Below, in pieces: positions 9,288-17,679 of a DNA stretch of 64,000 nt. The notes beneath the pieces are model-generated. The model did not search any database. It was not told the DNA's origin and saw nothing but the letters and a program-made list of their open reading frames with translations. The DNA is taken from the NCBI RefSeq assembly GCF_030815415.1, contig NZ_JAUSWW010000001.1:1736001-1800000 (forward strand). Reading direction: 5' to 3'. Source of the stretch: Streptomyces canus. GTDB lineage: Bacteria > Actinomycetota > Actinomycetes > Streptomycetales > Streptomycetaceae. A program made the translations under genes and the position numbers. Within the stretch, counting starts at the first letter, position 1. Every line of letters starts with the position of its first letter.

Positions 9288-11891
9288 GTGACGGCGAGAA
9301 GCGACTCGGTTCTCGAACTGCTGCCCATGGTGTTCGCCGCCCCCAACCAGGCCCTGGCGAGGGCGGAAGAGGTACTCGGCTCCGATCCCCTACCGCTGCA
9401 CGCCTCCGTCGCCCACCAGGTCATCGGTATCTGGCAACGGGACTGGGGCGACCTGAGGATCGCGCTGGAGCATCTGCGGCGCGCCCGCGATCTCGCGGCG
9501 CGCGCCGAGTCGGCCGACCGCGAGGCGGATGTGCTGGCCGCGCTCGGGGTGGCCCTGGTGCACGCGGGGCGCACCCGGGAGGGCCTGGACGCGCTGGAGC
9601 GGGGTGTCGCGATCGGCAGCGGACACACCCGCGCGCGCGTCCTGTTCCGCCGTGCCTTCGCCTCGTGGGTCCTCGGCCGGCACCGGGAGGCGCTGGAGGA
9701 CGTACGCCGGGCGATCCCCGTGCTGCGGCAGGCGGACGACGTGATCTGGACCGCGCGGGCGCTCACCCTGCGCGCGACCGTGCATCTGGCGCTGGGCGCG
9801 GCGGAGCGGGCGGACGCCGACTTCACCGCGGCCGAGGCGCTGTGGGACACCACCGGGCAGGACCACGACAAGGCCGATGTGGTGGAGAGCCGGGGTCTGG
9901 CCGCGTTCCGGTCCGGGGACGTCCCGGTCGCGTTGCGGCTGCTGGACGACGCCGAGGAGCGGTACGCCAAGCTCGGCACGCCGTCGTTCATGCTCTACAT
10001 CCGGCGCTGCGAGGTCCTGATGGCCGCCGGGCTCGTCCCGGAGGCGCTGGCCGAGGCGGACGCGGCGATCGGGGTGCTCGACCGGATCGGCGGGCAGTCC
10101 ACCCGCAAGGCGGAGCTGCTGCTGGCCGCCGCGCGTGCCGCGCGTCTCGCGGGCGATCCCCATACGGCGATCGCGCGGGCCGCGCTCGCCGTGCGGCTGT
10201 TCGCCGCGCAGCGCCGCCCCTGGTGGGAGACGCATGCCCGGCTGGTGCTGATCGAGGCGCGGGTCATGGCGGGGCGTGGTTCGGGGCGGCTGGTCGCCGA
10301 CGCGGCCGAAGTGGCCGAGAAGCTGGCCTCGTTCGGCGCACCGGCCGCGCCGGAGGCCTCGTTGCTCGCGGGCCGGATCGCGCTCGGGCTGGGCTGGACG
10401 GCCGACGCGGAACGGCATCTGGCCGTCGCGGCCCGCAGCAGACACAGCGGTCCGCCGCTGGCCCGGATGACGGGCTGGGCGGCACAGGCGCTGCGGGCCC
10501 GGGCGGCGGGGTCCGGGCGGGGCGTGCTGGAGGCCTGCCGGCGCGGCCTGGACGTGCTCGACGATCACCGGATGACGCTGGGCGCCGCGGAGCTGCGGGC
10601 CCGGGCCACCGCCCAGGGTGCCGAACTCGCCGCGCTGGCCCAGCAGGCAAGTCTCGGCTCCGGTCCGCGCCGGCTGCTGGTGTGGAGCGAGCGCTGGCGG
10701 GCCACCGCGCTGTCCACGCCACCCACCCGTCCGCCGGCCGATCCGACGCTCCTCGGCGATCTGACCGCGTTCCGCGAGATCGCGGCGCGCGCGGAGGAGG
10801 CCCGCATGGAGGGCCGTCCGGTGCCGGCGCTGGATCGCGAACAGCGCCGGCTGGAGCGGGAGATCCGCTCCCGGACCCTGCACATCCGGGGGGACGCGCC
10901 CGGCTACGGCAGCCGGTTCGACCCGGCGAGGCTGCTGGAGCGGCTGGGGGACGGGATACGTCTGGTCGAACTCGCCGTGCTGGACGGGCGTGTCCAGGTG
11001 CTGCTGTGCGGGCAGGGGCGGGTGCGGCGGTTCGAGGCGGGGCTGCTGGCGGACGCGGTGACCGAGGCCGAGCATGTGCAGGCGGGGCTGCGGCGGCTGG
11101 CCCACCCCGGGGCGGAGGCACGGCTTCCGCTGGTGGTGGAGGCGGGGCGCCGTCTGGAGGAGCTGCTGCTCGGTCCGGCGGCGGCGCAGCTCGGGTCCGG
11201 CCCGGTCGTCGTCGTCCCCCCGGGCCGACTGCACCGGGTGCCGTGGGCGCTGCTGCCGTCGCTGCGGGAGCGGGTGCTCAGCGTGTCACCATCGGCGAGC
11301 GGCTGGCTGCGGGCCCGGGAGACCGAGCCGCCGCCCGGTGGGCGCCAGGTGCTGGTGCGGGGGCCGGGGCTGGCGACCGAGGGCGCCGAGGTGCCCGAAC
11401 TGGCGGACCGGTACGGCGGGTCGACGGTGCTGGAGGACGACGACGCGCGGGTGCCTCGGGTGCTGGAGGAGCTCGACGGGGCCGCTCTCGCGCACATCGC
11501 CGCGCATGGCACCTTCCGGGCCGACAGCCCGCTCTTCTCGTCGCTGCGGATGGCGGACGGCCCGCTCATCGTGCACGACTTCGAGCGCCTTGACCGCAGC
11601 CCGTACCGGATCATCCTGTCCTGCTGCGACACCGCCCGCTTCGCGTCGGTCGGCGCCGACGAGCTGCTCGGCCTGGTCACCGCGCTGCTGCCGCTGGGCA
11701 CCGCGGGCGTGGTGGCGTGCACGGCGCCCGTCAACGACGCGGCGGTGGTGCCGCTGATGCTCGCGCTGCACAAGGGGCTCGACGCGGGGCTGTCCCTGGC
11801 GGAGGCGCTGCGCGACGCGCGGGCCGCGCTGCCCGGGGACGCCACGCATCAGGCCACGGGGTGGGCGTTCTCGGCGTTCGGTGCGGCCTGA
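9288..11891 (+). CDS. TPR-repeat CHAT-domain (caspase-like) protease
   Basis: An 867-aa protein. Residues 1 to about 450 are a solenoid of TPR-like helical repeats, for example ALEHLRRARDLAARAESADR and ALEDVRRAIPVLRQADD. Residues about 590-867 form a CHAT domain. The caspase-type dyad is visible as His740 in LAHIAAHGTF and Cys780 in LSCCDTARF. Family knowledge: CHAT proteases (clan CD, the separase and caspase superfamily) act as regulated, specific endopeptidases, often in bacterial conflict or cell-death systems. The substrate may be the neighbouring subtilase or the 160-aa protein; this is inferred from gene order only. The start is GTG 9288. It ends at a hairpin shared with a convergent regulator. 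Confidence 0.92.
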   Translation: MTARSDSVLELLPMVFAAPNQALARAEEVLGSDPLPLHASVAHQVIGIWQRDWGDLRIALEHLRRARDLAARAESADREADVLAALGVALVHAGRTREGLDALERGVAIGSGHTRARVLFRRAFASWVLGRHREALEDVRRAIPVLRQADDVIWTARALTLRATVHLALGAAERADADFTAAEALWDTTGQDHDKADVVESRGLAAFRSGDVPVALRLLDDAEERYAKLGTPSFMLYIRRCEVLMAAGLVPEALAEADAAIGVLDRIGGQSTRKAELLLAAARAARLAGDPHTAIARAALAVRLFAAQRRPWWETHARLVLIEARVMAGRGSGRLVADAAEVAEKLASFGAPAAPEASLLAGRIALGLGWTADAERHLAVAARSRHSGPPLARMTGWAAQALRARAAGSGRGVLEACRRGLDVLDDHRMTLGAAELRARATAQGAELAALAQQASLGSGPRRLLVWSERWRATALSTPPTRPPADPTLLGDLTAFREIAARAEEARMEGRPVPALDREQRRLEREIRSRTLHIRGDAPGYGSRFDPARLLERLGDGIRLVELAVLDGRVQVLLCGQGRVRRFEAGLLADAVTEAEHVQAGLRRLAHPGAEARLPLVVEAGRRLEELLLGPAAAQLGSGPVVVVPPGRLHRVPWALLPSLRERVLSVSPSASGWLRARETEPPPGGRQVLVRGPGLATEGAEVPELADRYGGSTVLEDDDARVPRVLEELDGAALAHIAAHGTFRADSPLFSSLRMADGPLIVHDFERLDRSPYRIILSCCDTARFASVGADELLGLVTALLPLGTAGVVACTAPVNDAAVVPLMLALHKGLDAGLSLAEALRDARAALPGDATHQATGWAFSAFGAA

Positions 11892-11926
11892 AGTCCTGGA
11901 CAGGGCCGAGGGCGTGGCGACGATGT

Positions 11927-11967
11927 GGCGGCCTGACCCCTCCCCCGATCACGGGGGTCAGACCGCC
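11927..11967. terminator. Bidirectional hairpin terminator between CHAT and LuxR genes
   Basis: Arms GGCGGCCTGACCCC (11927-11940) and GGGGTCAGACCGCC (11954-11967) pair over 14 positions with one mismatch, in the gap between two convergent genes. Confidence 0.65.
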
Positions 11968-11982
11968 GGTTCGTGGGCCGGC

Positions 11983-13800
11983 TCAGGCCGGCTGTGCGTC
12001 GGGCAGTTCCACGAGCCACGGCAGGGCGCCGCGGCCGCCCGCGCCGAGCCGGGCGTAGGCGCTGTAGAGGTGGTTGCCGACGGTGCGGATGGACAGGGTC
12101 AGCTTCTCGGCGATCTGCCGGTTGCTGAGGCCGGCGGCCGCGAGGGTGACGATCTGCCGCTGGCGGGCGGTGAGTTCACCGAGGACGAGACCGGACAGGG
12201 CCGGGGTGCGGGCCCCCTGGCAGCGGCGGGCCAGGTCGACCGCACGGGTGCGTGAGGTGCGGGCGGCCCGGGGGTCGCTGTGGATGTGCACGGCCTGGGC
12301 AGAGGCCTCGGCGGCGAAGAGGAGGAACCCCCGATCCTCCAGCCGCTCGGCCGCCCGGTCCAGGGCGGGCCCGTCACCCCGGGCGAGCGCGTCGGCGTGC
12401 AGCGCGAAGACCTCCGCGCCGGGCGAGTCCCCGGGGGCTCCCAGGCGTACGGCGTCGTAGGCGTCGGTGACCGTCTCCAGCGCCCCGTCGAGGTCGCCGC
12501 GTGCGGCCGCCAGCCAGGGCGCCGTGCGGGGGTCGGTGCGCAGCCGGGGGTCCGCACCGGGGTCGGTCATCTCGCCGGACTGCAGGACGGCCAGGGCGAG
12601 TTCGGCACCGCAGGCCGGATCGCCCGCCGTGTCCCGCAGCCCCTCCCTCGCCCAGGCCGCCGCCTCCCGCAGCTCTCCCCGCAGCCGCGCGAACCCCGCG
12701 CGCACGGCCGCGTACCAGGACGGCACCGGCTCGCCCTCCGCGACGAGCCACTCCCCCACGGGTGTGTTCAAGGTCCGTACGTCGGCCCGCTCCATCGCCC
12801 GTGTCAGCTCGGCCGCCTCGTCCTCCAGGGCCGCTTTGCACTGCTCCGGAGTACGGGCGAGCCGCCGCGCCCGCAGCCGGCCGGCCGCCGCCCGCAGGAC
12901 GGGGCCGTGCAGGGGGTGGGCCAGGCGTACGCCGCCGTGGTCGTCGACCCGCACCAGGCCCTCGGCCTCCAGGTTCTCCAGAACACGCAGGTCGAGTCCG
13001 TCCATGTCGAGCGTCAACGGCTCGGCGAACGCGAGGAGTTCGAGCGTCTCGCGCTCCGGCCGGTCCAGGACGCCGGCCGTCCGTTCCCGCACGGTCGCCG
13101 TCACGGGCACCGGCCCGCGCCACGCCCGGTCGTCCGAGCCCGGCAGCCGGACGAGCAGCCCACCGTCCCGCACGGCACCGACCATCTCGCGCATCAACCG
13201 CAGATCCCCCCGGCACAGGCCGTGCAGCCGGTTCACTGTGAGCGGCTCCAGGCCGCCGCCGAGGCCCGCCGCCAGCAGCTGGGCCGTCTCCTCGTGGGGC
13301 AGTGGCTCCAGAGCAAGGCGGGGCAGCAGCTCACCGGTCCACAGCCGGGACACGGCGCCCGGGACGGGGACGCCGTCCGTGGCCACCACCAGGAGCCGGG
13401 TACGGCCGTGCACCGCGAGCTGGTGGACCAGCGCGGCCGAGGCGTCGTCGAGCAAGTGGGCGTCGTCCACCAGCAACAGCCGTACCGCGGACAGCAGTTG
13501 GACGGCCCGGTGCAGGGAGACCGCCTCGGGCAGCAGAGGGGCGAACGCGGCGAAGGGGATGTGCCGGGTCTCGGGCGTCCCGGCCACCCTGGCGCAGTCG
13601 GTGCCGCGTACAGCCTCCGTGACGAGCCGGGTCTTGCCGCAGCCCACCGGACCGGTCACCACGATGCCGTGGTGCCCCGCCGCCGAGGACCGGCGGATCA
13701 GCTCCAGTTCGTCCTCCCGGCCGGTGAACGGCCAGGGCAGTTCCAGGGTCTTCGCGTCCCGTTCGAAAATCGTCACGCCTACAAGAGCCCGAGTACTCAC
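11983..13800 (-). CDS. LuxR-family AAA-type transcriptional regulator (LAL-like)
   Basis: A 605-aa regulator. An N-terminal ATPase module begins with FTGREDELELI and has Walker A GPVGCGKT (about residue 50) and Walker B LLLVDDAHLLDD. A long helical sensor region (about 270-530) follows. The C-terminal LuxR helix-turn-helix is LTARQRQIVTLAAAGLSNRQ with IAEKLTLSIRTVGNHLYSAY. The protein is shorter than classical LAL regulators (about 900 aa). It probably activates the divergently transcribed metalloprotease gene 70 nt away. The start is taken as GTG 13800; GTG 13776 (VTIFERD) is a credible alternative eight codons in. Confidence 0.88.
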   Translation of the reverse strand: MSTRALVGVTIFERDAKTLELPWPFTGREDELELIRRSSAAGHHGIVVTGPVGCGKTRLVTEAVRGTDCARVAGTPETRHIPFAAFAPLLPEAVSLHRAVQLLSAVRLLLVDDAHLLDDASAALVHQLAVHGRTRLLVVATDGVPVPGAVSRLWTGELLPRLALEPLPHEETAQLLAAGLGGGLEPLTVNRLHGLCRGDLRLMREMVGAVRDGGLLVRLPGSDDRAWRGPVPVTATVRERTAGVLDRPERETLELLAFAEPLTLDMDGLDLRVLENLEAEGLVRVDDHGGVRLAHPLHGPVLRAAAGRLRARRLARTPEQCKAALEDEAAELTRAMERADVRTLNTPVGEWLVAEGEPVPSWYAAVRAGFARLRGELREAAAWAREGLRDTAGDPACGAELALAVLQSGEMTDPGADPRLRTDPRTAPWLAAARGDLDGALETVTDAYDAVRLGAPGDSPGAEVFALHADALARGDGPALDRAAERLEDRGFLLFAAEASAQAVHIHSDPRAARTSRTRAVDLARRCQGARTPALSGLVLGELTARQRQIVTLAAAGLSNRQIAEKLTLSIRTVGNHLYSAYARLGAGGRGALPWLVELPDAQPA

Positions 13801-13870
13801 ACCTGATACACAGGGACTTGAGTAGCCCTCGACTCAGGCGCCCGGCGAGCACCGACGGCACTCTTGGCGC

Positions 13871-14956
13871 ATGCCCTTCCGCTACTGCTCCCTCGCGCAG
13901 CAGCCGGCCCCCGCTTTCGCACCGGGGCTGGCCGCCGAGAGGCTCAGTGCGCTCATCGGCGGAAGCCGGATGTGGGTCAACCACACCGTGCTGCACTACC
14001 ACTTCTTCGACGGCGAGTCCGATGCCTCGGTCATCGCCGTACCGGGCAGCGGGGCGACCCGGCGGGTGTCGTGGGTCGGCGCCAAGGAGCAGCGGGACAT
14101 GGTGCGCGAGTGCTTCCAGGAGTGGCAGGACCTCGGCATCGGCGTCACCTTCGCCGAGGTCGGCGACCGCGGCGAGGCGGAACTGCGCATCGGGTTCCAG
14201 CTCGGCGACGGCTCCTGGTCGACCGTGGGCAAGGACGCGCTGCGGGTCGGAGTGCACGAGCGGACCATGAACTTCGGGTGGGACCTGACCGCGCCCGGGG
14301 AGCGCGGGACGGCCCTGCACGAGATCGGGCACGCGCTCGGCATGCACCACGAGCACCAGAGCCCGTTCGCCGGGATCCTCTGGGACGACGAGGCCGTCTA
14401 CGCCGATCTGGCGGGCCCGCCGAACTTCTGGACCCGGGACCGGACGTTCTTCAACATCCTGCGCAAGCTCGACGGGCGTGAGGTGAACGGTTCCGTCTGG
14501 GACCCGCACTCGATCATGGAGTATCCCTTCTCGGCGGGGCTGATCCTGGAGCCGGAGCAGTTCCGTGCCGGTCTGAACCCGCCGGGCACGCTCTCGCCCT
14601 CCGACAAGGAGTACGTCCTGCGCTGGTACCCGTCGGCCGGCCCGTCGCGGCCGCCCGGTCTGGTGCCGTTCCGTTCGGCCCCGCTCGGGCTGGGCCCGGG
14701 CGAGCAGGCCGACTTCACCGTCGAGCCGCCGGAGACCCGCGAGTACAGCGTGGGCACCTTCGGCGACAGCGACACCGTCGTGGTGGTCTTCGAGGAGCGG
14801 GACGGGGAACCCCGCTATCTCGCCGGTCAGGACGACGGAGGAGCGCCGCACAACGCTACCGTCAAGGCCCGTCTCGTCAAGGGCCGTCGATACTTCGTCC
14901 GTGTGCGCCTGTACTCCGCGTGGGGTTCGGGGGAAACCGCGGTCATGTGCTGGTGA
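13871..14956 (+). CDS. Metzincin zinc metalloprotease (M12/astacin-like)
   Basis: A 361-aa protease with the zinc motif HEIGHALGMHHEHQSP (three His ligands plus catalytic Glu) at about residue 152 and a downstream Met-turn SIMEYP at about residue 216, which together define metzincins. The C-terminal part (about 255-361; FTVEPPETREYSVGTFGDSD to the end) resembles a beta-sandwich of the bacterial pre-peptidase type. There is no signal peptide, unusual for an astacin-like enzyme, so the product may be cytoplasmic or exported non-classically. It is divergent from the LuxR-AAA gene and near the subtilase/CHAT locus. A strong 16-bp hairpin terminator follows. Confidence 0.88.
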   Translation: MPFRYCSLAQQPAPAFAPGLAAERLSALIGGSRMWVNHTVLHYHFFDGESDASVIAVPGSGATRRVSWVGAKEQRDMVRECFQEWQDLGIGVTFAEVGDRGEAELRIGFQLGDGSWSTVGKDALRVGVHERTMNFGWDLTAPGERGTALHEIGHALGMHHEHQSPFAGILWDDEAVYADLAGPPNFWTRDRTFFNILRKLDGREVNGSVWDPHSIMEYPFSAGLILEPEQFRAGLNPPGTLSPSDKEYVLRWYPSAGPSRPPGLVPFRSAPLGLGPGEQADFTVEPPETREYSVGTFGDSDTVVVVFEERDGEPRYLAGQDDGGAPHNATVKARLVKGRRYFVRVRLYSAWGSGETAVMCW

Positions 14957-15013
14957 CAGCGCGTACAGACCGCACACGGGCGATGCCGGCCACTGTCCGG
15001 CGCCGGGGGAAGC

Positions 15014-15055
15014 GGCGGTGGCAGTCTCCTTCGGGGGAGGGAGACTGCCACCGCC
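15014..15055 (+). terminator. Hairpin terminator after the metalloprotease gene
   Basis: A perfect 16-bp stem, GGCGGTGGCAGTCTCC (15014-15029) pairing with 15040-15055, with a 10-nt loop. It lies 57 nt after the stop codon. Confidence 0.8.
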
Positions 15056-15140
15056 CACGCCGTTTGCCCTCGCCGAGGAGTCGCTGGACATACTGCTCGC
15101 GGCCGTTGCCGCCGCCGGTCCGCCCGCCTAGGATCCGTTC

Positions 15141-15389
15141 ATGCTTGCTTCGGACGGTGGCACGGGCGATGAGCTGCGGGGTTTCCTTCTGACAGTCCTG
15201 TGGCTGCTGCCGGTCACGGCGGGGCTGTGTGCCGTGTCCTGTGGGATGTTCTACGGCGCCGGACGCAGGCTGCGGGCGGCCGGTGAGACGTACGCCGCGA
15301 CCGCCAAGGCGCGGAACGCCGTGGCGACCGGGATGCTCGCCCTGTTCCTCGCCGGCTGCTGGGGTGCCGCCGCCCTGATCGTCCAGTAG
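15141..15389 (+). CDS. Small membrane protein, unknown function
   Basis: An 82-aa protein with two predicted membrane helices: about residues 15-40 (FLLTVLWLLPVTAGLCAVSC) and 60-80 (AVATGMLALFLAGCWGAAAL). A basic hydrophilic loop between them (RRLRAAGETYAATAKAR) suggests a hairpin with both ends on the same side. I do not recognise a family. Codon use is typical of the neighbourhood. It lies just downstream of the metalloprotease terminator, so it should have its own promoter. Confidence 0.6.
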   Translation: MLASDGGTGDELRGFLLTVLWLLPVTAGLCAVSCGMFYGAGRRLRAAGETYAATAKARNAVATGMLALFLAGCWGAAALIVQ

Positions 15390-15476
15390 CGACCGGCCGT
15401 CGGCGTACCGTCTCCGCCATCAACTCCGTTGCTTCCGGCGGTCCGAGGAGCGCCGGAAGTGTGGCCGGGCCGGGCA

Positions 15477-16613
15477 TCAGCTCGACTGGGCGCAGTGACC
15501 TCGCTTGCGCCACTCCTCGGCGAGCAGTTCGTAGGAGCGCACCCGGTCGGTGTGACCGTGGGTGATGGTGGTGATGAGCAACTCGTCGGCGTCCGTGGCC
15601 TCCTGGAGCTGTTCGAGGCGGTCGGCGACCGTGGCCGGGGAACCGACGAACTGGGTGTCGAGGCGGTCCTGCACCAGCTCCCGTTCCTCGTCGGTCCATG
15701 CGTGGGCGCGGGCCTCGTCCGGCGTCGGGAACGGGATGGCGCCCTCGGCGGTGCGGATGCTGCGGACCCACGGGCCGTAGCCGGTGGCCAGTTCACGGGC
15801 GCTCTCGTCGTCCTCGGCGACCACGATATCGGCCGAGACGCTGACGTACGGCTTGTCGAGGGTGTCGGAGGGCTCGAAGAAGGACCGGTAGCCGTCCACG
15901 GCCTCCAGGACGGTGGCCGGGCTGACGTGGTAGTTCGCCGCGAACCGCAGGCCCCGCGCGCCCGCCGTCTCGGCGCTCGTGCCGCCGCTGCTGCCCAGGA
16001 TCCACAGTTCGACGTCGGCCCCCTCGCCGGGCACCACGTGCGCCTCGATGCCCTCCGGGGAGCGGTAGGTGCCGGCCAGCAGGGCGAGGATGTCGTCGAT
16101 CTGCTCGGCGTAGTCCTGCGACTCGGCACCGGGCAGCAGGAGCAGCTTGCGCTGGAGGGCGATCCGGGGTGAGCCGAGGAGGCGGGCGAAGGAGAAGCGG
16201 GGCGGGATGAGCAGGCCGTTCGGTGCCCGGCCCGCGGTCTCGGAGGAGGCGGCCGGCTTGTCCGCCGGTGGTCCGCCGCCCGAGCGGCCCAGGCCCAGGT
16301 CGAAACGGCCCGGGTGCAGGGCGTCGAGCAGACCGAACTCCTCGACCGTGTTCAGCGCGGTGCGATGGCCGAGCTGGACGGCGCCGGAGCCCAGCCGGAT
16401 CGAGGAGGTCGCGGCGGCCGTCAGGGCGAGAACGACCGCCGGTGACGTGCCGGCCACGCCCGGGTTGAGGTGGTGCTCGGCGAACCAGTAGCGGGCGTAG
16501 CCGAACCGCTCGGCCTGCCGGGCGAGGTCGATGGAGTTGCGCAGGGCGTCGGCGGCGGTGGAGCCGCTCGAGACGGGGACCAGGTCCAGGACGCCGAGGG
16601 GGATCTCAGGCAT
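15477..16613 (-). CDS. LLM-class flavin-dependent oxidoreductase 4 (luciferase-like)
   Basis: A 378-aa TIM-barrel flavoprotein of the bacterial luciferase family. Hallmarks are the N-terminal LGVLDLVPVSSG, RYWFAEHHLNPGVA (about 40-55) with the His pair, and LLDALHPGRFDLGLGRSGG. FMN-dependent members oxygenate or oxidise small molecules with reduced flavin. It is the last gene of a minus-strand operon, overlapping the previous gene by 8 nt, with three other luciferase-like enzymes. In that context, and with leader peptides and an ABC importer upstream, a role in organosulfur breakdown is likely. The exact substrate cannot be read from sequence. Confidence 0.88.
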   Translation of the reverse strand: MPEIPLGVLDLVPVSSGSTAADALRNSIDLARQAERFGYARYWFAEHHLNPGVAGTSPAVVLALTAAATSSIRLGSGAVQLGHRTALNTVEEFGLLDALHPGRFDLGLGRSGGGPPADKPAASSETAGRAPNGLLIPPRFSFARLLGSPRIALQRKLLLLPGAESQDYAEQIDDILALLAGTYRSPEGIEAHVVPGEGADVELWILGSSGGTSAETAGARGLRFAANYHVSPATVLEAVDGYRSFFEPSDTLDKPYVSVSADIVVAEDDESARELATGYGPWVRSIRTAEGAIPFPTPDEARAHAWTDEERELVQDRLDTQFVGSPATVADRLEQLQEATDADELLITTITHGHTDRVRSYELLAEEWRKRGHCAQSS

Positions 16614-17679
16614 GGGCGGGCTCCTCCCATGCGGGTTCCCAGGGGAACGGCGGATCCGGGATGTCGCGCCGCAGCACCGGAGCGACCTGAGCCTGGAACA
16701 GCTCCAGCGAGTCGCGGTGCTGAGTGTCCGTCAACCCGCTCGCGTCGGCGTGCAGATGGAGGACCGTGTGGCCGAACTGCTCGTGATAGCGCCGCACTTT
16801 GTCGATGATCTGCTGCGGGCTGCCGATCAATGCGGAGCTGCGTTCGACGAAGTCCCCGAGGGTCTCGAAGACGACCGGCAGTCCGAACTGCTTCTGGAAC
16901 GCCAGGGTCGACTCGAAGATCGGCCGGTAGAGCTTCAGCGCCTCCTGGGAGGTGGGCGTCACCAGGAGCCCGGCCGTCCCGGCGCCGACCGCGATCCGCG
17001 CCGGGTCGTGCCCGTAGTGCTCCCAGCGCTCGCGGTAGTGGCGGATCAACTCGGCGTACGGCTCGATGGGGTGGGTGACGTTCGCCGAGAACAGCGGGTC
17101 GCCGTACCGTGCCGCGAGGTCCACCGACTCCTTGCTGGTGGCGCTGCCGTGCCAGACCCGGATCGGCCGTTGGTACGGTCTCGGCCACACCTCGGCGTCC
17201 GTCAGTTCCGGCCGGAAGCGGGTCTTGGCGGTGACCTTGTCCTGTCGCCAGATTTTCCGGAAGACCTCGTAGCTCTCGGCGTTGCGGTCCCACTGGTCCT
17301 CGGGTGTGACCTGGAACAGCTCACGTTGGGCGGCGCCGTTGCCCTTGCCGATGATCAGGTCGAGGCGGCCCTCGGAGAGATGGTCGAGGGTGGCGTAGTC
17401 CTCGTAGGCGCGCACGGGGTCGAGCAGGCTCAGGGTCGTGACCGCCGTGAAGAGCCGGATGCGCCGGGTCAGGGCGGCGATGTGGCTGAGGACGACGGTC
17501 GGTGAGGAGGAGATGAACGGCCGCTCGTGCCGCTCCCCCACCCCGAAGCCGTCGAAGCCCAACTCCTCGGCCAGCACAGCATTGTCGAGCACTTCACGGA
17601 ACCGGTCGCGCGTCGGCTTCCGCACGCCCGTGACCGGGTCCGGCCGGTGCACGATCAGCGTGATGGCGAGGAACTTCAC
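16606..17679 (-). CDS. LLM-class flavin-dependent oxidoreductase 3
   Basis: A 357-aa luciferase-like monooxygenase. Features are FLAITLIVHRPDP at the N-terminus, GVGERHERPFISSSP (about 48-60), YATLDHLSEGRLDLIIGKG and a C-terminal IIDKVRRYHEQFGHTVL. Start GTG 17679 overlaps the upstream stop as GTGA, so translation is coupled to the NtaA/DszA-like gene, and the stop overlaps the next start. Reduced FMN would have to come from a reductase not encoded here. The substrate is unknown. Confidence 0.88.
   Translation of the reverse strand: MKFLAITLIVHRPDPVTGVRKPTRDRFREVLDNAVLAEELGFDGFGVGERHERPFISSSPTVVLSHIAALTRRIRLFTAVTTLSLLDPVRAYEDYATLDHLSEGRLDLIIGKGNGAAQRELFQVTPEDQWDRNAESYEVFRKIWRQDKVTAKTRFRPELTDAEVWPRPYQRPIRVWHGSATSKESVDLAARYGDPLFSANVTHPIEPYAELIRHYRERWEHYGHDPARIAVGAGTAGLLVTPTSQEALKLYRPIFESTLAFQKQFGLPVVFETLGDFVERSSALIGSPQQIIDKVRRYHEQFGHTVLHLHADASGLTDTQHRDSLELFQAQVAPVLRRDIPDPPFPWEPAWEEPAHA

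Noticed and set aside
9233..11593. A 786-codon frame overlapping the TPR-CHAT gene in another phase on the same strand
   Set aside because: Low-complexity Gly/Arg/Ala translation; the CHAT frame has clear repeats and catalytic residues.
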